Assembly (NCBI GenBank): GCA_016201205.1
Contig: JACQDF010000198.1
Coordinates: 1 to 33,291 of the forward strand
DNA from: Acidobacteriota bacterium
GTDB lineage: Bacteria > Acidobacteriota > Terriglobia > Bryobacterales > Bryobacteraceae
Direction: 5' to 3'
DNA length: 33,291 nt
The stretch's first letter is position 1; every line of letters begins with the position of its first letter. The translations under genes and the position numbers were made by a program. Of the stretch, positions 7,656 to 14,757 are shown in pieces. The notes beneath the pieces are model-generated. The model was given only the letters and a program-made list of their open reading frames with translations. It had not been told where the DNA came from and ran no database searches.

Positions 7656-9362
7656 CTACGGCGTCACAACGACCGTGGCGAGGGAACTCGCGCCCGCGTA
7701 GGATGCGTTCACATCGACGGGAGTGTTGGCCGCGACCGGCGACGTAGTGATGACAAAGCTGGCGGCGGTCAAACCGGCGGGTACGGTGACGGACGCCGGC
7801 ACGGAGGCGACCGCCGGATTGTTGCTAGACAAGGACACGATGGCGCCGCCGAGGGGGGCGCGATCGTTCAGGAGAACCTTGGCGCCAAGGGAGGCGCCGC
7901 CGGTTACGGATGGCTGCGCCAGGCTGATGCCTGCCAGCAGGGGGTACAGAGCAAAGTCGTTTCTCATCGACACGGGGCCCGCATTCGCGGTGATGCGCAC
8001 TTCCAGCCGCGAGGTCACGGCGGCAGTGGCGATGTTGAAGCTGGCGGAGCGGCTCCCCGCGGGCACGGTGACGGAAGGCGGCGCCGTCGCGACGGGCGGG
8101 TTCGAGGAGGCCAAGCTGACCAGCGTCCCTCCCGCGGGGGCGGTATTCGCCAGTTGCACCGTGGCCAGAACCGGCTTGCCGCCAACCAGGTCGCGCATGT
8201 TCAGGCGAAGTGAGTTCTCGAGCAGCGGCGCGTTGAAAGGCGCCAGGCCACCGGGGAACGGCCGGTAGAGCGGGTCCCCCAGGAACAGGATCCGCCATCT
8301 GAGCCATCGGGTATTGCGAAGGAATGCGTCCGCGACGTTGGCGCCCTCGAACAGGTTCCGGAAGACGCCGGCGGCGCGCGACAGGCCCTGGAGGTAGGGT
8401 TCTTCGGTCGCCCCGGCGGTGACGGTGATCCCGTTCTGAATCGCGTTGGCGGACCAGTTGGGCCCAGCGCGCGGATCGAGCGCAGAGGCGCTGTCCAGGT
8501 GAAATCCGATGGCGCCCGGATTCCAGGTGAACGCGTTGTTGTAGTTGTTGAGGCTGTACCAGCCCGTGTACAGGAGCGCGTTCGGACAGAGCAGAGGCGA
8601 TGGCGCAGTGCCGAATTCGGTGGGCAACTGGTCATTGACGGTCGCGAAACCGGCTTGGCCGGCATAGAGAGAAGCGCGGTAAATATCCCAGTCGCCGGAG
8701 GCGAGGCCATGGTCGTTCAGCAGCGTCGTATCGCCCAATTGCATATCAAAGCAGCCGTTGCCGGTGCGAGCCGGCAGCGCTTCGGCCGCGATGGCTCGAT
8801 CCACCAGAGCTTTCGCCAGGGCCTTTGTGGCCGCATCGAGGCGCCAAACGGAATAAATCAGGGTGGACTTCGGGTTGGTGCGGTAAGCCGCCAACGAAAC
8901 AAAAGCCGGAAACGAATTGCCGGCAGCCTGAGTGTCGGCATAGTACCCGTGCACGCCGGACGGTACAACGGGGAAATCCTGAACGGAGTAGCGGTCCCAC
9001 ACGTCGGCAAGGTAGGAATCCAGTGCGTAGGCGCCAGGCAATATCGCAAACGGCGTCAGGTATGTCATCACGATGTAGAGGATCTTCGACGGCCCGACAG
9101 CGTTCAGACAAGCGCGGATTGGATCGCGCGCCACCGGCGGATACGAGAAAACGATTCGCGAGTCCGCGCTGGTCATGGCGCAGAGGTTCGCCGGCGGCAC
9201 GCCACGCTGGGTGGCATAGTACTGGGCCACTTCGAGCGAATCCGCAAAGGCGGTGTTGTAGACAATCAAAGTGCGTTCGTTGAGAGGCTGGCCGGACGCG
9301 AAAGAGCCCGGCAAGGCGATCGTGGCCAGAAGAATCCAGATGCGTCGTCGAGAGTTGTCCAT
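7656..9362 (-). CDS. TIGR03790 family protein with two C-terminal beta-sandwich repeats
   Basis: A 568-residue exported protein. Residues 1-25 are a signal peptide (RRR, then a hydrophobic run ending at FASGQ). Residues about 26-375 match what I know of TIGR03790: an opening RTLIVYNTAFADS, VAQYYATQRGVP, a mid-region GYYAD, GATEEPYLQGL, and FLGDPLYRPF at the end of the domain. The remainder is a tandem pair of about 90-residue beta-sandwich units sharing a core (SLASSNPPVATAPPSVTVPAG and SLSSNNPAVASVPASVTVPAG), a type of repeat common in acidobacterial surface proteins. The start at 9362 is chosen because GGAG lies seven bases upstream and the signal peptide follows; a longer frame reaching 9524 lacks these. 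As I recall, TIGR03790 occurs only in genomes with exosortase; the divergent neighbour at 9507 is a PEP-CTERM protein. Catalytic activity unknown. Confidence 0.85.
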   Translation of the reverse strand: MDNSRRRIWILLATIALPGSFASGQPLNERTLIVYNTAFADSLEVAQYYATQRGVPPANLCAMTSADSRIVFSYPPVARDPIRACLNAVGPSKILYIVMTYLTPFAILPGAYALDSYLADVWDRYSVQDFPVVPSGVHGYYADTQAAGNSFPAFVSLAAYRTNPKSTLIYSVWRLDAATKALAKALVDRAIAAEALPARTGNGCFDMQLGDTTLLNDHGLASGDWDIYRASLYAGQAGFATVNDQLPTEFGTAPSPLLCPNALLYTGWYSLNNYNNAFTWNPGAIGFHLDSASALDPRAGPNWSANAIQNGITVTAGATEEPYLQGLSRAAGVFRNLFEGANVADAFLRNTRWLRWRILFLGDPLYRPFPGGLAPFNAPLLENSLRLNMRDLVGGKPVLATVQLANTAPAGGTLVSLASSNPPVATAPPSVTVPAGSRSASFNIATAAVTSRLEVRITANAGPVSMRNDFALYPLLAGISLAQPSVTGGASLGAKVLLNDRAPLGGAIVSLSSNNPAVASVPASVTVPAGLTAASFVITTSPVAANTPVDVNASYAGASSLATVVVTP

Positions 9363-9506
9363 GTATGAACTCCGGTTCGATCCCCGCGCCTCCGAGATGC
9401 GGGACCACCGGGGGAGAGAGAAGCCCCTGAGACGCGATCCTAGGGATACAATACCGCAGCCAAAGGGAAGCGTGGAGTGGAGTAAGATTGCTGAAGCAGG
9501 TTCTCC

Positions 9507-10202
9507 ATGCCGTCTCTGTCCCAAGCATCTTCCTGTCTGGCCTTGGCGATCGCTCTGCTAAGCCAACCCGCCAGCGCAGCCTCGCTGACCTTCAGCGGCG
9601 CCGGCGGAGCATTACCGGACTTCGACGCCATCAACGGCGTTCCGGGCGAGGTGTCTTTCGTGATCACCGTGCCCGAACCAGGGGTCGTGTCGGGGGCCAT
9701 CGATAACATCCACGTCCGCCTGATCGGCTTTCAGCACACGTTCGCCAGTGACCTCGAGGTGATCCTTACTCATGAAGCGAGCGGTGTCAGCCGCAGCCTG
9801 TTCAGCCAGATCGGGTTGCCGGGTACGGCCGCCAGCAGCAACTTCAACGACAACTACGATTTCTGCGGATGCAACACAGGCGACCTGTGGACCACAGCGC
9901 TCGGGCTGGGCGACGTGGACGATATACCCGGCGAATCGGCTGGCCTGTTGTATTACCCGACGAACGCCGGCTCGAATGCGCCCAACGACTTCAGCGCGGC
10001 TTTTCGAGGCCTGCTGGCGCCAGGGCAATGGAGACTCACGATCCGGGATTTTGCCGCCGGCGATATTGGAGATCTGCTGGCCTGGGATCTGGCGCTGGAT
10101 GTGGTGAATACCGTGCCAGAGCCAGCGACCCAACTGCTGGTTCTGGCCGGCGCGGGCGTATTCCTTCTCCGGCTCTGCTCAAAGAGCCGCCCAGCTCGAT
10201 GA
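9507..10202 (+). CDS. PEP-CTERM protein with proprotein-convertase P-domain
   Basis: A 231-residue secreted protein. It has a signal peptide (cleavage likely after PASAA, about residue 25), then a P-domain-like beta-sandwich (about 45-195: IDNIHVRLIGFQHTFASDLEVIL, LAPGQWRLTIRDFAAGDIGDLLAWDLAL). The C-terminus is a textbook PEP-CTERM sorting signal: VPEPAT, a hydrophobic stretch (LLVLAGAGVFLLRL) and a basic tail (KSRPAR). By family knowledge, exosortase removes this tail and the protein reaches the surface or matrix. A CGC motif near residue 117 could be redox-active or metal-binding (guess). It is divergent from the TIGR03790 gene across a 144-base gap. The only ribosome-binding sequence is a weak AGG. 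The stop overlaps the rnr start. Confidence 0.88.
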   Translation: MPSLSQASSCLALAIALLSQPASAASLTFSGAGGALPDFDAINGVPGEVSFVITVPEPGVVSGAIDNIHVRLIGFQHTFASDLEVILTHEASGVSRSLFSQIGLPGTAASSNFNDNYDFCGCNTGDLWTTALGLGDVDDIPGESAGLLYYPTNAGSNAPNDFSAAFRGLLAPGQWRLTIRDFAAGDIGDLLAWDLALDVVNTVPEPATQLLVLAGAGVFLLRLCSKSRPAR

Positions 10203-12490
10203 CAGACGCCTCCCTTCTGGAGCACATCCGCCTTCAGCCGCATGCCCGAGCCGGCTTCAAGCAGCTCGTGCGGGAGCTCGGAGCCAAGGGAGCAACGCGG
10301 CAGGATCTGGAGCAAGCCCTCGATCGGCTGGAAAAGCGCGGCGAGCTGATCCAGCCGCGGGCGGGGCATTACGTTCTGACGCGCGCGAACCGTGAGTACG
10401 CTGTCGGCCGGCTGGTGACGCATCGGGACGGCTACGGTTTTGTCGTGATGGATCCTCCGGCGGCGGGGATTGAAGGCGATCTGTTCCTCCCGCCCGGCGA
10501 AGCGGGCAAGGCGATGCACGGCGACCGCGTGCTGGCGCGTATTGCGCGCATCAGCCCGCAGGGGAGGGCGGAAGGAACGATCCTGCGTGTACTGAAGCGC
10601 GCGCACAGCGAAGTGGTCGGCGAATTCACCGTGCGACCCACCGGCTGCTACGTGATCCCTCACGACGACCGTATCCGGCATTGGATCCGCATCCCCGATG
10701 GGCTGGAGAAGCCGCCGCGGGAAGCGAGCGCTCACCGCATTGGAGCGGAAGCGGTCGAGGCGCGCGGCCCGGAAGATCTGGCGGGCCTGATCGTCCAGGC
10801 CGAGATCCTCGAGTATCCGGCGGACGAAGAACACGCCATTGGCCGCGTCCTCGAGGTGCTGGGCCATCCCGAGGATTTCGGCGTCGACGTCGAGATCATG
10901 ATCCGCAAGCACCACATCCCGAACCGCTTTCCGGAGGATGTGCTGGCCCAGGCGCGCCAGGCGCCGGCCTCGGTGAGCGGAGAGGAAACGCACGGGCGGC
11001 GTGATTTCCGCGGCATGGATGTGGTGACGATCGACGGCGAAACCGCCCGCGACTTCGACGACGCCGTCTGGGTGGACCGCTTGCCGAACGGCCACTTCAC
11101 GCTGCATGTTCATATCGCGGACGTAGGCCGCTACGTGCTGCCTGGCACGCCGATCGACCGCGAAGCTTTGCTGCGCGGGACCAGCGTGTACTTTCCGGAC
11201 CGCGCGGTGCCGATGCTGCCGGTCGAGCTGTCCACCGGGATCTGCTCGCTCCAGCCGGGTGTGGACCGGCTGGTGCTTTCGGCGCTTCTGGAAATCGACC
11301 ACGCGGGCGACGTCGTCCGGCAGGAGTTCACGCGCGGCGTCATCCGCAGCGCCGAGCGGATGACGTACACCAGCGTGCATCTGCTGCTGGAAGGCGATGC
11401 TGCTGAACGCGAGCGCTACGCGCCGCTGGCCGCGCGGTTCGAGCTGATGAAGGAGCTGGCGCTGATCCTTAACCGCAAACGGCAGCGCCGCGGCTCGATC
11501 GACTTCGACCTGCCGGAGCCGCTCATCGAGTTCGACGAGTTCGGCGAAATGGCCGGAGTGAGCCGCGCGCCGCGCAACATCGCGCATCGCATCATCGAGG
11601 AACTCATGCTGGCGGCCAACGAGGCCGTGGCCGGACATCTGGAAGCGCTGGGATGGCCGGGCCTGTACCGCATTCACGAGCCGCCGGATGCCAGGCGGGT
11701 CGCGGACTTCGAACTGGTGGCCGCCCATTTCGGCTGCTCGCTCGGCGTGGGCGCTATTCCAGCGAAGCGCTACCCGCTGGTGGAGCGCAAGCGCGATGGC
11801 CGCAAGATCCGCAAGGACATCGTGCTGGTGGAGCAGATGCCCATCTCGCCGCGCCAGTATCAACGCCTGGTCGCGCGGATCGAGGGCAGACCCGAAGAGC
11901 GGATTCTGAGCTATCTGATGCTGCGCTCGCTGAAGCAGGCGCGCTACAGCGAGCAGAACACGGGCCACTTCGCGCTGGCCGCCCGAACGTACACCCATTT
12001 CACGTCGCCGATTCGCCGTTATCCCGACCTGGTGGTGCACCGGCTGCTCAGCGCATGGCTCGATCAGCGCCAGCCGCCTCTTGATCCGCATCTGCTGAGC
12101 GAGATCGCCGCTGATTGCTCGTTTACCGAGCGGCGGGCGGCCGAGGCCGAGCGCGATCTGGTCGAGTGGAAGAAGCTCAAATTCATGGCGGCCCATGTCG
12201 GCGGGGAGTTTCCCGCGCTGATTATCCAAACAACGAAGTTCGGGTTCTTCGTCGAGCTGGAGAATCTGTTCGTGGAAGGTCTGGTTCCGGTTGAATCGCT
12301 GCCGGGGGAACGCTACGGCTATCACGAGAACACGCGCAAGATCATCGGGGAGCGATCCAAACGGCAATTTTCGATCGGCGACCGGGTGCGTGTGATTCTG
12401 GATCGCGTGGACGCGGTGGAGAAGAAACTCGTGTTTTCGGTGGCCGAGCAGGAGCCTGTGAAGGGCCGGCGCGCGCGCCGTGTACACTAA
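10199..12490 (+). CDS. rnr: Ribonuclease R (3'-5' exoribonuclease)
   Basis: A 763-residue RNase II/R family enzyme that degrades structured RNA 3' to 5' in the cytoplasm. Domains in order: an N-terminal winged helix (about 1-65, ATRQDLEQALDRLEKRGEL), cold-shock/OB domains (about 70-230, DGYGFVVMDPP), the RNB catalytic domain from about 270 and a C-terminal S1 domain (about 655-740, GFFVELENLFVEGLVPVESL). The magnesium-binding acidic cluster is intact: D279, D285, D287 and D288 in TIDGETARDFDDAV. YTHFTSPIRRYPDLVVHRLL is the conserved late RNB signature. The basic tail (KGRRARRVH) is typical. The start at 10199 overlaps the stop of the PEP-CTERM gene (ATGA) and gives a normal N-terminus; the frame open further upstream is the shadow of that gene. 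Confidence 0.96.
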   Translation: MTDASLLEHIRLQPHARAGFKQLVRELGAKGATRQDLEQALDRLEKRGELIQPRAGHYVLTRANREYAVGRLVTHRDGYGFVVMDPPAAGIEGDLFLPPGEAGKAMHGDRVLARIARISPQGRAEGTILRVLKRAHSEVVGEFTVRPTGCYVIPHDDRIRHWIRIPDGLEKPPREASAHRIGAEAVEARGPEDLAGLIVQAEILEYPADEEHAIGRVLEVLGHPEDFGVDVEIMIRKHHIPNRFPEDVLAQARQAPASVSGEETHGRRDFRGMDVVTIDGETARDFDDAVWVDRLPNGHFTLHVHIADVGRYVLPGTPIDREALLRGTSVYFPDRAVPMLPVELSTGICSLQPGVDRLVLSALLEIDHAGDVVRQEFTRGVIRSAERMTYTSVHLLLEGDAAERERYAPLAARFELMKELALILNRKRQRRGSIDFDLPEPLIEFDEFGEMAGVSRAPRNIAHRIIEELMLAANEAVAGHLEALGWPGLYRIHEPPDARRVADFELVAAHFGCSLGVGAIPAKRYPLVERKRDGRKIRKDIVLVEQMPISPRQYQRLVARIEGRPEERILSYLMLRSLKQARYSEQNTGHFALAARTYTHFTSPIRRYPDLVVHRLLSAWLDQRQPPLDPHLLSEIAADCSFTERRAAEAERDLVEWKKLKFMAAHVGGEFPALIIQTTKFGFFVELENLFVEGLVPVESLPGERYGYHENTRKIIGERSKRQFSIGDRVRVILDRVDAVEKKLVFSVAEQEPVKGRRARRVH
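12483..12488 (+). promoter_or_regulatory. Candidate -10 box for a leaderless mRNA (gene at 12497)
   Basis: TACACT lies exactly 8 nt before the ATG at 12497, placing the expected transcription start at or next to the start codon. There is no Shine-Dalgarno between rnr and this gene, and no clear -35. It overlaps the rnr stop region. Sequence-based guess only. Confidence 0.3.
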
Positions 12491-12496
12491 TCACAA

Positions 12497-13507
12497 ATGA
12501 GACTGCTGCTGATTCTTTTGATTGCCGGGATGCTGCCGGCGCAACAGGCGCCTGCTCCCGCCCCCGCGGCCGCGCCCTCCCGCACTTCCCAACACGATAC
12601 CGACCGCGTGCTCAAGGCGATTGACGACTTGATGTGGCGCTTCCAGCTTGGCGATATCGCGGAAGTGGACAAGGCGGTATTCACCAGCTCGCCGCCGCAC
12701 TATGTTCCCAACCGGACGGCGCCGGGCGCGGAGAATCCGATGATCATCTACGCCTACACCTTCGTGCCGAAGAACCTCGACCGCTCGAGGAAGCATCCGC
12801 TGCTGGTGTACGTCCACGGAGGCGTGCATGCCAACTTCCAGAGCGGGTCTTCGGGCAACTCGGCGCACATCGTGCGCGAGATGATCGTGCAAGGCTACGT
12901 GGTGGCGGCTCCGGATTACCGAGGCAGCACGGGCTATGGCCGCGGCTATTACGACGCCATCGACTACGGCGGGCGCGAGAACGACGATGTCCTGGCGACG
13001 CGCAACTGGATGCTCGAGAACTACCCGTTCCTCGATCCCAAGCGCGTGGGCATCGTCGGCTGGAGTCACGGCGGCATGATCGCGCTGATGAACATTTTCC
13101 AGCACCCGGAATCCTATGCCTGCGCCTATGCCGGCGTGCCGGTCAGCGACCTGGTGCTGCGGCTGGGCTACAAGACGGAATCCTACCGCCAGGTGTTTTC
13201 CGAGCGAAGCCACATCGGAAAGACAGTGGCGGAGAACCCGGAAGAATACCTGCGAAGGTCTCCGGTGAGCCACGTGTCCAGGCTGGCCACGCCGTTGCTG
13301 ATTCATACGAACACCAACGACGAAGATGTGAATGTGCTGGAAGTGCGGCGGTTGATTGACGCGCTCAAAGCGGCGGGCAAGCAGTTCGAGCACAGGATCT
13401 ACGAGAATGCGCCGGGCGGGCATCACTTCAACCGCATCGACACGAAGCTGGCCCGGGAGTCGCGGGCCGAGATCTACAGGTTTCTGGCGCGGTACTTGAA
13501 GCAATGA
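12497..13507 (+). CDS. Exported S9-type prolyl oligopeptidase-like alpha/beta hydrolase
   Basis: A 336-residue secreted hydrolase. A short signal peptide (MRLLLILLIAGMLPAQ) is followed by a Pro/Ala linker, then an S9C/DAP-like catalytic domain. Visible landmarks are PLLVYVHGG (oxyanion region), APDYRGSTGYG, the nucleophile elbow GWSHGG (S190), a likely acid in HTNTNDED (D275 or D277) and the histidine in GGHHFN (H309/H310). It lacks the N-terminal propeller of full-size S9 peptidases, so it is a single-domain peptidase or esterase acting in the periplasm. The ATG is 6 bases beyond the rnr stop and has no ribosome-binding site; a -10-like TACACT upstream suggests its own leaderless transcript. 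Substrate not determinable. Confidence 0.88.
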   Translation: MRLLLILLIAGMLPAQQAPAPAPAAAPSRTSQHDTDRVLKAIDDLMWRFQLGDIAEVDKAVFTSSPPHYVPNRTAPGAENPMIIYAYTFVPKNLDRSRKHPLLVYVHGGVHANFQSGSSGNSAHIVREMIVQGYVVAAPDYRGSTGYGRGYYDAIDYGGRENDDVLATRNWMLENYPFLDPKRVGIVGWSHGGMIALMNIFQHPESYACAYAGVPVSDLVLRLGYKTESYRQVFSERSHIGKTVAENPEEYLRRSPVSHVSRLATPLLIHTNTNDEDVNVLEVRRLIDALKAAGKQFEHRIYENAPGGHHFNRIDTKLARESRAEIYRFLARYLKQ

Positions 13508-13528
13508 CTCAGTTCGGCGGCGGGACAG

Positions 13529-14320
13529 TCATAGGATGTGGTAGAGCCCGCGCCGCTCGAGCACCTCGACAGGAAACCCGAACAGCTCGCTGAGTGCGCC
13601 GCTTTCCAGCACTTCGCGCTTAGGCCCGTCGCGAAAGACCTTGCCCTTGCGCAGCAGCACGACTCGCTCGATTTCCGGAATGATATCGGACAGATGATGG
13701 GTGACGAGGATGATGGTGGTTTCGCCGGCCAACTTGCGCATGATCCCGATCAGCTCGTGACTGGCGCGGAAGTCCAGGCTGGCGGTGGGCTCATCGAAGA
13801 TGAGGGCTTTGGGACGGTGCACCAGCGCGCGGCCGATCAACAGGCGGCGGCTCTCGCCGGTGGACATATGGCTGACGGTGCGATCGGCGAGGTGGACGAT
13901 CTCGAGCTGTTCGAGGATCTCCCCGGCGCGGCGGCGCATCGAGTCTGTCACTTCGTGATTCGGCCAGATGCCAACACTCGAGAAGAAGCCCGACAGGATC
14001 ACTTCGCGGCCCGTGTAGGGGTAGCGGATGCAGCTCTGCATCAGGTCGTTGTGAACGATCCCAAGCAGCGGCCGCAGGTGGAAGACATTCCACGTTTCCT
14101 TGCCGAACAGGCGGACGGCGGAGCCTTCGCGGTACAGCGGATAGCACTCGCGGGTGATGGTTTTGATCAGAGTGGACTTGCCGCTGCCGTTGGGTCCGAG
14201 AACGGCCACATGCTCGCGCAGGTGGATGGTGAGGGTGAGGCCGTCCAGGCCGGTCTGGCCATCGTGAGAAACGGTAATATTGCGGAATTCGAGAAGGGGT
14301 GGCTCGGTCACGTTGACCAT
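13529..14320 (-). CDS. Stand-alone ABC transporter ATP-binding protein (YlmA/ModF-like)
   Basis: A 263-residue ABC ATPase. Walker A is GPNGSGKST, the signature is MSTGESRRLLIGRAL (a TGES rather than the usual SGGQ form), Walker B is ALIFDEPTASLD, and the switch histidine is in LVTHH. The TGES signature and the insert after Walker A (REGSAVRLFGKETWNVFHLR) fit the YlmA/ModF-type group. No permease or binding protein is adjacent, so it may serve a distant permease or have a non-transport role. A good GGAAGAGG Shine-Dalgarno precedes the ATG. It is divergent from the AraC gene with only 14 bases between start codons, and converges with the hydrolase gene across 21 bases with no obvious terminator. 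Confidence 0.88.
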   Translation of the reverse strand: MVNVTEPPLLEFRNITVSHDGQTGLDGLTLTIHLREHVAVLGPNGSGKSTLIKTITRECYPLYREGSAVRLFGKETWNVFHLRPLLGIVHNDLMQSCIRYPYTGREVILSGFFSSVGIWPNHEVTDSMRRRAGEILEQLEIVHLADRTVSHMSTGESRRLLIGRALVHRPKALIFDEPTASLDFRASHELIGIMRKLAGETTIILVTHHLSDIIPEIERVVLLRKGKVFRDGPKREVLESGALSELFGFPVEVLERRGLYHIL

Positions 14321-14322
14321 GG

Positions 14323-14328
14323 TATCCT
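14323..14328 (+). promoter_or_regulatory. Candidate -10 box for a leaderless mRNA (AraC-type gene)
   Basis: TATCCT lies 6 nt before the GTG at 14335 (9 nt before a second GTG at 14338). The same hexamer is the -10 of the better promoter at 20056-20084. No -35 is evident, and the 14-base gap leaves no room for a leader with a ribosome-binding site. Confidence 0.25.
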
Positions 14329-14334
14329 CTTCCC

Positions 14335-14754
14335 GTGGTGGTGGACTACGAGACCTTCCGGCGGCTGTGCCGCTCGCGGGATTACGTGGCGGCGGATTTG
14401 GGCCGGCCTTTGCGGCTGGAAGACGCGGCGGGCGCCGCCTGCCTGTCGCCGTTCCATTACCATCGCCTGTTCTCGAGGACCTTTGGGGAAACGCCGCACG
14501 ATTTTCTGACGCGAGTGCGCCTCGAGCGTGCCCGGCAGCTTCTGGCGGCCAGCGACGAGCCGGTCACCCAGGTCTGCCTGGCGGTGGGCTATGAAAGCCT
14601 GGGGTCCTTCAGCACGCGCTTCCGCTCGGCCGTGGGGTTGTCACCGCAAGAGTACCGGCGCAGCCTGCGGAGGATTTTTCCCGTGCCGGCGATCCCGCCG
14701 CACCGCTTCATTCCAACCTGCTTCTTGAGATTTTTTGGTGAGCGGCAGTTCTGA
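14335..14754 (+). CDS. Short AraC-family transcriptional regulator (DNA-binding domain only)
   Basis: A 139-residue protein consisting of the AraC/XylS double helix-turn-helix with little else. The first HTH is in LEDAAGAACLSPFHYHRLFSRTFGETPHDF; the linker helix is RLERARQLLAASDEPVTQV; the second HTH is CLAVGYESLGSFSTRFRSAVGLSPQEYR. No effector-binding or dimerisation domain is present, so it is either constitutively active or depends on a partner. The start is GTG at 14335 (or 14338), without a Shine-Dalgarno. The next gene begins 3 bases after its stop, so it probably controls and is co-transcribed with the propeller-PHP gene, and may also control the divergent ABC gene (inference). Confidence 0.88.
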   Translation: MVVDYETFRRLCRSRDYVAADLGRPLRLEDAAGAACLSPFHYHRLFSRTFGETPHDFLTRVRLERARQLLAASDEPVTQVCLAVGYESLGSFSTRFRSAVGLSPQEYRRSLRRIFPVPAIPPHRFIPTCFLRFFGERQF

Positions 14755-14757
14755 GAG

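Noticed and set aside
9953-12487. Very long open frame on the minus strand opposite rnr
   Set aside because: It is the antisense shadow of RNase R in GC-rich DNA; its translation is low-complexity, rich in Arg, His and Gln, and shows no domain.
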